Assembly (NCBI GenBank): GCA_013205415.1
Contig: JABMMY010000342.1
Coordinates: 1 to 7,273, forward strand
Length of the DNA stretch: 7,273 bases
DNA from: Deltaproteobacteria bacterium
GTDB taxonomy: Bacteria > Bdellovibrionota > FAC87 > UBA2466
Reading direction: 5' to 3'
Below, piece after piece: positions 1 to 5,157 of the stretch (position 1 is its first letter; the number at the start of each line of letters is the position of its first letter). The notes beneath the pieces were generated by a model that saw only the letters and a program-made list of their open reading frames with translations, was not told the DNA's origin and searched no databases. The translations under genes were made by a program, and so were the position numbers.

Positions 1-144
1 ATTGCAGTATTAGTTAGTTTATTAAGATCTAGATCTAAAGAACTACTACTACTAGAAGCGCTTGGCCTCGGTTCCGGCCTCGGTTTGGCTCATTGTAGAC
101 TTCCTCGGCGAGCGCCAAAGTTTCTTGAACTACTTTTTTTTGTT
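1..144. other. Left-edge stretch without a convincing gene
   Basis: No reading frame here has a plausible start, ribosome binding site and length. The stretch is rich in short repeats: a palindromic AGATCTAGATCT at 27-38, an ACT triplet run near 42-53, and a 12-base tandem repeat at 64-87. It lies downstream of the HEPN gene on the minus strand. It may be the tail of that transcript or the flank of an acquired module. Confidence 0.5.
64..87. repeat. 12-base tandem repeat, two copies
   Basis: GGCCTCGGTTCC at 64-75 is followed directly by GGCCTCGGTTTG at 76-87, so 10 of 12 bases are identical. The unit is much richer in GC than the surrounding sequence. Function is unknown. It could be a slippage product or part of a boundary next to the MNT-HEPN module. 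Confidence 0.6.
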
Positions 145-184
145 TTATTTTTTCCTGCACCAATTAAAAAGGAAAAAATAAAAC
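142..184. repeat. Perfect 15-base inverted repeat overlapping the HEPN stop codon
   Basis: The arm GTTTTATTTTTTCCT at 142-156 is exactly complementary to 170-184, with a 13-base loop between. The HEPN stop codon (145-147) lies inside the left arm, so the hairpin would form over the last dozen or so codons of that mRNA. It is not a classic intrinsic terminator: it is nearly all A/T, and it is followed by a run of A rather than U in the HEPN transcript. It may stabilise or end the transcript. Its effect is inferred only. Confidence 0.55.
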
Positions 185-627
185 CTACTTCTCACTGCTT
201 TTCTGGCTGGTTCCGGGTGAGCTTCCAAAGGAAGGCGCCCTAAAATCGTGGAAACAAACTTTTCAGCTCTGCAAATACCATTTTTCGCCTCTTCTTTCTT
301 CGGTTCTTCATCTTCTCCAGGGTAGCGAAATTCCCAGGCATATTCAGTGAGATCTTTTATCGGAGAAACATCATTTTCTATAGCACCGTCAATATCAGTG
401 CATTGCTTACCTAACTCTACGAGGTCATGTGTCCATCTAAATTTCACTGCATGCCAAGTCAAAAATCCCTTCATCGATTTCTCAACAGCCTGCTGGCAAA
501 AAAATAACACCTGATGCCATTGAGTGGCGTCGTTAGCACGGAAGAGGATTTTGGCAGAGGTAATGTCTTTAATCGCCTTTTCAAGCCAAAGGCTCACCTC
601 TTTTCCTTTATCTAGTTTAGGCGGCAT
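145..627 (-). CDS. HEPN domain protein, partner of the adjacent MNT nucleotidyltransferase
   Basis: This 160-residue protein matches the alpha-helical HEPN family (PF05168 type). Key traits are the helix AxxxLFRANDATQWHQVLFF, then QQAVEKSMKGFL (45-56), THDLVEL (66-72) and EFRYPGEDE (99-107). Helices run from about 11 to 130. Residues after about 131 form a basic, aromatic tail that is not part of the usual domain. HEPN proteins paired with MNT proteins act either as RNase toxins or as nucleotide-binding partners. The canonical catalytic pattern RX4-6H is not evident: Arg101 is kept in RYP, but no histidine follows at the right spacing. RNase activity therefore cannot be assumed. The start ATG (625-627) lies inside the end of the MNT gene, an 11-base overlap that implies translational coupling. 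The family call is good; the toxin role is inferred. Confidence 0.82.
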   Translation of the reverse strand: MPPKLDKGKEVSLWLEKAIKDITSAKILFRANDATQWHQVLFFCQQAVEKSMKGFLTWHAVKFRWTHDLVELGKQCTDIDGAIENDVSPIKDLTEYAWEFRYPGEDEEPKKEEAKNGICRAEKFVSTILGRLPLEAHPEPARKAVRSRFYFFLFNWCRKK

Positions 628-970
628 AGAGAAGCTTCCCTTCTTCCATTACAACTGATGGGAGCGAGTTCTTAACATGCACTCGCCATTCAAACCCCTC
701 TTTGGTAAACAAAATAACATCGGTTGCCTTCGTTAGTCCCATTTTCCATCGAAGTTCATAAAAACCACTTCGCTTTTCGCGCGGTACTTTTTCTTCTACA
801 ATAACCAGAAGATCATAATCGCTATTTTGTCCTTCTTCCCCTCTAGCCTTAGACCCAAAAAGGTATATTTGAATTGGCTGGTAGTATTTAACAAGAGATT
901 CGACCGTTCGTCGAAGATACTCATCTTTTTCTAGAATCTCTGGATTTAATTGTCCGTTATTTTGCCTCAT
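617..970 (-). CDS. Minimal nucleotidyltransferase (MNT) domain protein, probable antitoxin of a HEPN/MNT pair
   Basis: This is a small polymerase-beta-fold nucleotidyltransferase (PF01909 type), 117 residues from the chosen start. The active-site motif is complete: GS, ten residues, then DYD (GSKARG...SDYDLLV), matching the MntA signature GSX10DXD. A third acidic residue lies in ATDVILF. The C-terminal EEGKLLYAA resembles the usual end of this family. In characterised HEPN/MNT systems the MNT enzyme transfers AMP to the HEPN toxin and so neutralises it; activity here is inferred from the intact motif. The gene precedes and overlaps the HEPN gene. Two in-frame ATGs exist, at 974-976 and 968-970. 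The second is preferred because CGGGA (977-981) sits six bases upstream of it but directly abuts the first. The gap to the upstream secreted-protein gene is 72 bases. Confidence 0.85.
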   Translation of the reverse strand: MRQNNGQLNPEILEKDEYLRRTVESLVKYYQPIQIYLFGSKARGEEGQNSDYDLLVIVEEKVPREKRSGFYELRWKMGLTKATDVILFTKEGFEWRVHVKNSLPSVVMEEGKLLYAA

Positions 971-976
971 TAACAT

Positions 977-981
977 TCCCG
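977..981 (-). promoter_or_regulatory. Ribosome binding site that decides the MNT start
   Basis: On the minus strand CGGGA ends directly against the first ATG (974-976), which is too close to direct initiation there. It is six bases from the second in-frame ATG (968-970), a normal spacing. This favours the shorter protein by two residues. Confidence 0.45.
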
Positions 982-1042
982 ATCATATTTTTTTGGTTTT
1001 GTAGGCGCCGTCCTGGCCATCGTTTCACGCGACAGAATTTAA

Positions 1043-2059
1043 TTATTTGACGACCTCAATACTCTCGGTCCCTGTGAGTAAAATTTGCGGATTAGCCTGT
1101 CCAGGATCGACGACATTGAAGGTTCCTGTCGCCTTTAATTTCACACTTAGATTTACGTATTTGTTTCTTGCATTAATAATATGGCTTGGAGTGGCATCCC
1201 ATAGTTCCTGCAGTTTATTTCTAATGGCCTCAAATACTTTAGGGTCCTCAAAATTAACTAAGGTAAATTCCCTTTTGACACCTAAAGAATCCACCTGTTG
1301 AAGCGCAAACACATTAAATAAAACCTGTGGGCTTTTTGGGAAAAGAATAAGGTGGCCGGTCACAGAGCCAGCCTTTCCATGGATCTCTACCATTTTATCA
1401 AGAACCACTAGAGGATTAGGGTGGTTCACATCTAGGGAAATATGGCTGGGTGAATGGGGGTGTACGCGAACTTTATAGATAAGTTTTACCTTATCATTGC
1501 GATAGAGACCTTTAGTCAATTCTGGTTTTGAAACTACTACAGGCACCACAGCATCTTTATATTCGATCACCAATATTTTTCCGCCATCTGCTACTGCGTG
1601 CACCTTTCCGACCAGTTCATTTGTGCTTAGGAGCTCTTCAGGTAGTTTGGCCTCATGAGAATATTTAGGCAGCAACATGCCATCTTCAAATTTTTTAACG
1701 ACCGAGATCTCCGTGGCGTCGATGTGGTTTATCGGGGCTCCATTGTGAAGAAAAGCGCCTTTAATAATAACTTCGTCATGACGTGTGGCTGAGCGTAAGA
1801 AATTTTTCACCTCCGTATTTTCGCTAGTCACTGGAAATTCCCAATGTTCAAAAAAATTTCCAGGAGTGCGATAGGTAAAAACATATTGGGAGTATTCGTT
1901 TACGGCACCATGAATCCATCCATGGACGCCAGCGCCTTTGAGCTGAGTTTCTAATTCCTCAAAAATTCCATCTTTTGTGGTTCCAATCAGTGGAAGATCC
2001 GCTTTTAATAACGGTGTAAGAAATAAAAAAGCCGACATGAGTACGATTGAAATTCGCAT
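1043..2059 (-). CDS. Secreted protein of unknown function with three apparent OB-like repeats
   Basis: This is a 338-residue protein with a clear Sec signal peptide: basic MR start, hydrophobic 4-18, likely cleavage after Ala20 in LLKA-DLPL. I do not recognise the family. The mature part looks like three successive beta-rich units, at about 43-123, 147-222 and 223-337. Each opens with a G-[KW]-x strand (GWIHGA, GKVHA, HGKAGS). Each has a middle helix or turn after a strand (EFPVT, VVPVVV, REFTLV). The first two then carry RHDEVIIKGAF and RNDKVKLIYKV. The units close with a strand such as HIDATEISVV, HISLDV or LTGTESIEVV. That order resembles an OB-type barrel and is my inference. There are no cysteines and no visible catalytic motif. 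AAGGAGA lies six to seven bases before the ATG, a strong ribosome binding site. The metallopeptidase gene lies 117 bases upstream on the same strand. Confidence 0.85.
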   Translation of the reverse strand: MRISIVLMSAFLFLTPLLKADLPLIGTTKDGIFEELETQLKGAGVHGWIHGAVNEYSQYVFTYRTPGNFFEHWEFPVTSENTEVKNFLRSATRHDEVIIKGAFLHNGAPINHIDATEISVVKKFEDGMLLPKYSHEAKLPEELLSTNELVGKVHAVADGGKILVIEYKDAVVPVVVSKPELTKGLYRNDKVKLIYKVRVHPHSPSHISLDVNHPNPLVVLDKMVEIHGKAGSVTGHLILFPKSPQVLFNVFALQQVDSLGVKREFTLVNFEDPKVFEAIRNKLQELWDATPSHIINARNKYVNLSVKLKATGTFNVVDPGQANPQILLTGTESIEVVK

Positions 2060-2084
2060 TGAGGTCTCCTTAAAAATTTGAGCG

Positions 2085-2113
2085 AGACTAGCTAAGTTTC
2101 AAGAGTTTTTCAA
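2085..2113 (-). promoter_or_regulatory. Candidate sigma70-type promoter of the three-repeat secreted protein
   Basis: On the minus strand TTGAAA (2108-2113, five of six bases of the -35 consensus) is followed after 17 bases by TAGTCT (2085-2090). The latter keeps the most conserved -10 bases T, A and final T. Initiation would fall near 2078, giving a leader of about 19 bases that just includes the ribosome binding site. This suggests the gene can be transcribed separately from the metallopeptidase gene upstream. Confidence 0.35.
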
Positions 2114-2133
2114 TAGCCAAGTCTGAATGGCTA
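2114..2133. promoter_or_regulatory. Inverted repeat abutting the -35 element, possible operator
   Basis: TAGCCA (2114-2119) and TGGCTA (2128-2133) are perfect inverted copies separated by eight bases. The dyad directly adjoins the candidate -35 box, a common place for regulator binding. It has no following T-run in either direction, so it is a poor intrinsic terminator for the metallopeptidase gene. A 6-base dyad can occur by chance. Confidence 0.3.
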
Positions 2134-2176
2134 ATGTGGGAAGGGAAAGGTGAGTCATTACCTAGGTTTCAGCCAG

Positions 2177-2938
2177 TTACCTTTTCTGTCTATTTTTCCA
2201 CCAGGGACCTCGGATCGTTTTTGTGGAACGATCTTTAGCATAAGGAAGCAGGGCCTGGATCTTAACCCATTTTCTAAAAGAGGTATTGATCTCTTTGATG
2301 TCGCAATAGGTGGCTAAATAGGATTCCATCGTTTTTCCCACCGATAATTGTAAAAGATCTCGAAGGGAACATTTCGATTCGATCATTTCAATCAGAGCTG
2401 TAGAGATAGTATAATGAAGTTTGGGTTCTAGTAATCCTTTGTTGGGGTGACCCATTTCGGTGACATCGCCCCAGCTTTTATCGACCAGCCAGTGATAATC
2501 TGGCGGTCCATGTTGGCTCACATGATTCGCGAGTCCCTCTTCTAACCAAATCGGAATAGCCTGTTTATGTTTTTGAAAAAAGATAGCATGAACCAGTTCA
2601 TGACCAAAGATCCTTTCAAAAAGAGAGGCGGTCACATTGGGAGCGATATGAATAGTAGAGTCCGATTTTTTAAAGATCGCATCTACAGAAAAACTTAAAT
2701 TATGCTTTGAGTTAAAGACACCTTGATCCCCATATCCGAAGGCCTCAATTTTATTTAAGTCCCATTCTAAGAAACTTTGTACCCTATCGATCACCGTTTG
2801 CAGTTTATATTCTGTGAGCCAGTCAGGGGCCTGATGAAAAATAACCTGGTTAGTTCTTAACTCCTTTCCTAGTGAAGGCAGGCAGTAGAAGATGAAAAGA
2901 CTGAGAACTAAATAGGGGAGGGTTGGGGATGAAATCAT
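2177..2938 (-). CDS. Exported HExxH metallopeptidase-like protein (gluzincin type)
   Basis: This 253-residue protein is probably zinc-dependent. The N-terminus carries a hydrophobic segment (about 8-20) typical of a signal peptide with cleavage near Gly24; Cys20 is not in a good lipobox. The zinc site is visible as GHELVHAIF (His113, Glu114, His117). It is followed 16 residues later by WLEEGLA (131-137), in which Glu134 corresponds to the third ligand of MA-clan peptidases. That spacing and the W-L-x-E-G-[FL]-A motif fit the gluzincin, M1-like or DUF1570-like group. Cys190 and Cys212 could form a disulfide after export. The last 20 residues are strongly basic. The start ATG has AGAGGG about four bases upstream. 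The gene is divergent from the lipoprotein gene at 3108 across 169 bases. Substrate is unknown; action in the periplasm or outside the cell is inferred. Confidence 0.82.
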   Translation of the reverse strand: MISSPTLPYLVLSLFIFYCLPSLGKELRTNQVIFHQAPDWLTEYKLQTVIDRVQSFLEWDLNKIEAFGYGDQGVFNSKHNLSFSVDAIFKKSDSTIHIAPNVTASLFERIFGHELVHAIFFQKHKQAIPIWLEEGLANHVSQHGPPDYHWLVDKSWGDVTEMGHPNKGLLEPKLHYTISTALIEMIESKCSLRDLLQLSVGKTMESYLATYCDIKEINTSFRKWVKIQALLPYAKDRSTKTIRGPWWKNRQKR

Positions 2939-3107
2939 CTGACCCTCTTGTCGGCAAATGGGTAATAGAGTTTAAGTCACGCTCCAAAAGAGAGATGAGA
3001 TGCAGGGCGGTGTGTTGAGCTTCACTTAGTCGCGATAGGGTATTAAAAGCCTCTCATGGTATCAAAAAAATACTCCGATGAGAACTGTGACTACTTAAGG
3101 AGAAAAA
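2939..3107. promoter_or_regulatory. Divergent intergenic region between metallopeptidase and lipoprotein genes
   Basis: This 169-base gap must hold the start signals for both divergent genes. I see no promoter pair with good spacing on either strand; TTGAGC at 3015-3020 is the nearest -35-like box but lacks a well-placed -10. The plus-strand gene has a strong AAGGAG at 3097-3102. A short GAGATGAGATG duplication lies near 2991-3002. Shared regulation of the two genes is possible but not shown. Confidence 0.4.
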
Positions 3108-3815
3108 ATGCGCTATTTCATTTTATTATTAGGATTAGGAATGCTCACTCAGTGTTCTTCACAAAAAGATGTGACCGTTAGCCTAGAGGAGGCGCCAAAG
3201 TTTACCAAAAAATTAAACTCCTCAACGACCGAAAGGTCGGAAAAGGTCGGGGTTAAGGACGATACGGTTAAAATACAAAGGACCGTTTACTTAGAGGAGG
3301 ATCTCACCAAGATGCAACGTGAGATAGAGGATTTAGAAAATCGTGTCTACGGGCAATCTAAAACCTATCCTGGAGGGCTGTATCTATCACTCAAAACCTG
3401 TAGAGGTAAAAATGCCGATGCACGCCTAGGAGGAAATGGAGTCCCAGAACCGATGGAAAAATGGGAGAGGGTGTCTGAAAAAGATGCCGACTATAATTAT
3501 CACGTCGATAAGGATAATAATGTAGTCGGTGTGCAGGAGGAGGATCTGGCTTCACGAATTTCAAATTTAAGAAAATTAAGAAGGGTGCTCAATGATACCT
3601 TCGATTCCTTTCAAACCAAGATGGATACCTGTGAACAAAAACACCAAAGTGCCATGCTTCAAAATGGATTAAACCCTGAAGATTCAAGTGCGCAGGGAGA
3701 ATGGGTGGAGGGGCCTAATGGTTATCGAGTTTGGAAAATGCGGCGTCCCGCCACTAATGATCCTGAAGAGATGGCCCGTCGAAAGTCGGAACGAGAAAAA
3801 ATAAAGGTAGAATAA
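3108..3815 (+). CDS. Putative lipoprotein with coiled-coil segments, function unknown
   Basis: This 235-residue protein begins with a short signal sequence (MRYF, hydrophobic 4-13) ending in LTQC-SSQ. Cys16 would be lipidated, although Gln just before the cysteine is unusual for a lipobox, where Gly, Ala or Ser is normal. The mature protein is very charged. Heptad-like coiled coil is likely at about 62-82 (LEEDLTKMQREIEDLENRV) and 144-180. Between them is a region with aromatic and Gly residues (YPGGLYLSLKTCRG, 87-101). Cys98 and Cys175 could pair. The C-terminus (about 210-235) is a run of Arg, Lys and Glu. I recognise no family. ATG is preceded by AAGGAG with five bases between. It is the only plus-strand gene and converges on the nup operon. 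A role in the envelope is inferred from the lipobox only. Confidence 0.83.
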   Translation: MRYFILLLGLGMLTQCSSQKDVTVSLEEAPKFTKKLNSSTTERSEKVGVKDDTVKIQRTVYLEEDLTKMQREIEDLENRVYGQSKTYPGGLYLSLKTCRGKNADARLGGNGVPEPMEKWERVSEKDADYNYHVDKDNNVVGVQEEDLASRISNLRKLRRVLNDTFDSFQTKMDTCEQKHQSAMLQNGLNPEDSSAQGEWVEGPNGYRVWKMRRPATNDPEEMARRKSEREKIKVE

Positions 3816-3823
3816 TTTAGAAT

Positions 3824-3848
3824 GCCTGCCCCCGAATCATGGGTAGGC
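3824..3848. terminator. Weak terminator-like hairpin between convergent genes
   Basis: GCCTGCCC (3824-3831) pairs with GGGTAGGC (3841-3848) over eight base pairs including one G-U, with a nine-base loop. It starts nine bases after the lipoprotein stop codon. No U-run follows on the plus strand; on the minus strand the next bases are only moderately T-rich. It may end transcripts from one or both sides. Confidence 0.35.
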
Positions 3849-3873
3849 CCGCCTTAACCAAGAGGCTGGGAAC

Positions 3874-4053
3874 TTACATACACATAGCTCCCGAAGCTCC
3901 ACCTAATGTTCCCGTGCTGGTTTTACAAGGAACGAGAAATACTTTGCATTCCAAACCTGGTCCACATGTAGCATTGCAGAGAGGTGTTACATCGGTACAG
4001 TTGGGATAACCTGAATCTAATGGTGGTGGTGGTGGGAGAGCAACTAGCCGATT
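3874..4053 (-). pseudogene. Remnant of a small cysteine-rich, probably exported protein
   Basis: A minus-strand frame of 59 codons ends at TAA 3874-3876 and is bounded upstream by an in-frame TAA at 4054-4056, with no usable start codon near its beginning. It reads as a short linker with five prolines, then PNC and a six-cysteine domain. Cysteine spacing is C-x6-C-x3-C-x5-C-x6-C-x14-C, including CGPGLEC. Such order is not expected from random noncoding DNA. Proline-linker plus paired cysteines is typical of exported or lipid-anchored proteins. The signal peptide region appears lost; the two neighbouring frames upstream show no good hydrophobic segment. It could be the 3' end of a decayed gene, or a gene expressed through a frameshift at the CCA run. 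I do not recognise the family. Confidence 0.45.
4021..4036. repeat. TGG/CCA triplet microsatellite encoding the proline run
   Basis: Five TGG units (CCA on the minus strand) plus a final G lie inside the cysteine-rich frame and encode its five prolines. Triplet slippage would change proline number without shifting frame, whereas a single-base error would move the frame. Confidence 0.7.
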
Positions 4054-4058
4054 TTATC

Positions 4059-4107
4059 TTTAGCGTTAAACATTTAGCCTTTGTCCTTTAGCCTTAATTT
4101 AACATTT
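4059..4107. repeat. Imperfect direct repeat of about 17-21 bases with a middle partial copy
   Basis: A first copy at 4059-4075 (TTTAGCGTTAAACATTT) reappears at 4087-4107 with a four-base insertion and one substitution. TTTAGCC also occurs at 4073-4079 between them. The cluster sits between the end of nupQ and the cysteine-rich remnant. It may be a scar of rearrangement or a set of binding sites; no function can be assigned. Confidence 0.45.
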
Positions 4108-4123
4108 CAAATGGGCACATTTG
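4108..4123. repeat. Short perfect hairpin CAAATG-GGCA-CATTTG
   Basis: A six-base perfect stem with a four-base loop lies 111 bases past the nupQ stop codon on the minus strand. It could be a weak transcript end for the nup operon, but it has no adjacent T-run and is too short to be sure. Confidence 0.25.
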
Positions 4124-4233
4124 GCTTTGCCACCCCTCTAACCTCTCGTATTATTGGGAAAGAACCCACCTTGTGTAACTACCCAGCGATACTGTCGGCA
4201 CTTAATTACCCAGGGACTTGGACGCCCCAGACC

Positions 4234-5157
4234 CTAAGTAAAATCTACCTTTCCAATCGAGAGAGGGGGCTTTGCACCTCCTATAAATCCTACCAACACA
4301 AAAAGTGTGACGAGGTAGGGAACTATTTGTAATGCCTGAATCGGAAAGGTATTTCCTAACAGCGGACTACTTTGAAGTTGAATTTGCAAAGCATCGGTGA
4401 ATCCAAAAAATAAACAGGCGACAAAAGCAGGTAAGGGTCTCCATTTTCCAAAAATTAATGCCGTGAGTGCAATGAACCCTCTGCCCGCAGTCATCTCTCT
4501 CGTAAACTGACTCGCATGGGCGGTAGAAAGATAGGCCCCTCCAAAACTCGCTATCGCGCCCCCTAAGGCTAGGGACAAATAGCGAACCTTTGCAGGAGAC
4601 ACACCCGCAGTCTTCAAAGCTTCGGGGCTGTCGCCGCAGGCTAAAAGTCTGAGCCCCCATCCTGTTCGATAGGCGATATAATCGATTAAAAAAGGAAGTA
4701 GCAGCGCAAAGGATACTAAAAGTGGCTGCGAAAAAAGGAGATTTCCTACGAATGGAATTTTACTTAATAGAGGAAGCGATACCACCTGAAATCTCTCCGC
4801 TAGAGGAATGGCGGGAGTATTGGTCGCGCTTGCAAATAAAAATTTACTAAGCATGGGTGTGATTCCAGCGGCAAGAAGATTCACCGCCACACCGCTGACG
4901 ATGGCATCTGCTTTGGCCTTAACCGTTAAAAAAGATTGGATGGATAGTGTTGCAGCTCCCACAAGAACTGCCGCCAAAAGCCCCAGATAGCAGTGATGGG
5001 AATAGTAGGTCACGGTAGCCGCAGTCCATGCAGAGGTCAGTAACACCCCTTCAAGACAGATGGTAGCAATCCCCACACGCTCACAGAAAAATCCACCCAT
5101 CGCAGCAAAAATAAGTGGGGTCGCAAGTCGTAAAGTAGAATCTAATAGTTCAAACAT
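4234..5157 (-). CDS. nupQ: Nucleoside-type ABC importer, second permease (NupQ-like)
   Basis: This 307-residue, very hydrophobic inner-membrane protein belongs to the branched-chain/RbsC-type permease family (PF02653). It closely follows the NupQ/YufQ pattern. Diagnostic parts are the N-terminal ER.GI...LEGVLL (26-40), the cytoplasmic coupling stretch GWGLRLLACGDSPEALKTAG (166-185), and GRGFIALTALIFGKWRP (225-241). The length is normal for this subunit. It forms the translocation pore with NupP and is powered by NupO, importing nucleosides in characterised relatives. Its ATG lies within the last codons of nupP (8-base overlap), which implies coupled translation. It is the last gene of the visible operon. 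The natural C-terminus (GGAKPPLSIGKVDFT) shows no truncation. Substrate is inferred from family; purine versus pyrimidine preference cannot be read from sequence. Confidence 0.9.
   Translation of the reverse strand: MFELLDSTLRLATPLIFAAMGGFFCERVGIATICLEGVLLTSAWTAATVTYYSHHCYLGLLAAVLVGAATLSIQSFLTVKAKADAIVSGVAVNLLAAGITPMLSKFLFASATNTPAIPLAERFQVVSLPLLSKIPFVGNLLFSQPLLVSFALLLPFLIDYIAYRTGWGLRLLACGDSPEALKTAGVSPAKVRYLSLALGGAIASFGGAYLSTAHASQFTREMTAGRGFIALTALIFGKWRPLPAFVACLFFGFTDALQIQLQSSPLLGNTFPIQALQIVPYLVTLFVLVGFIGGAKPPLSIGKVDFT

Noticed and set aside
982..987. TATGAT on the minus strand as a -10 box for the MNT-HEPN genes
   Set aside because: It matches the -10 consensus well, but no -35 lies at the right distance and transcription would begin at the start codon itself, giving a leaderless message and making the nearby CGGGA site useless.
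1047..1301. Open plus-strand frame of 84 codons
   Set aside because: It lies wholly opposite the secreted three-repeat protein gene, has no ribosome binding site and no recognisable domain, so it is an antisense shadow.
4141..4233. In-frame continuation of nupQ past its TAG for 31 codons
   Set aside because: The visible NupQ C-terminus is already of normal length and type, and there is no sign of a readthrough signal; the open stretch is short enough to be chance.
4081..4332. Open plus-strand frame of 83 codons starting at TTG
   Set aside because: It starts at a poor codon without a ribosome binding site and runs into the antisense of nupQ; the composition does not suggest a protein.
4367..4990. 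Other open frames within nupQ on both strands
   Set aside because: They overlap a clearly assigned permease in other frames and show no family features.
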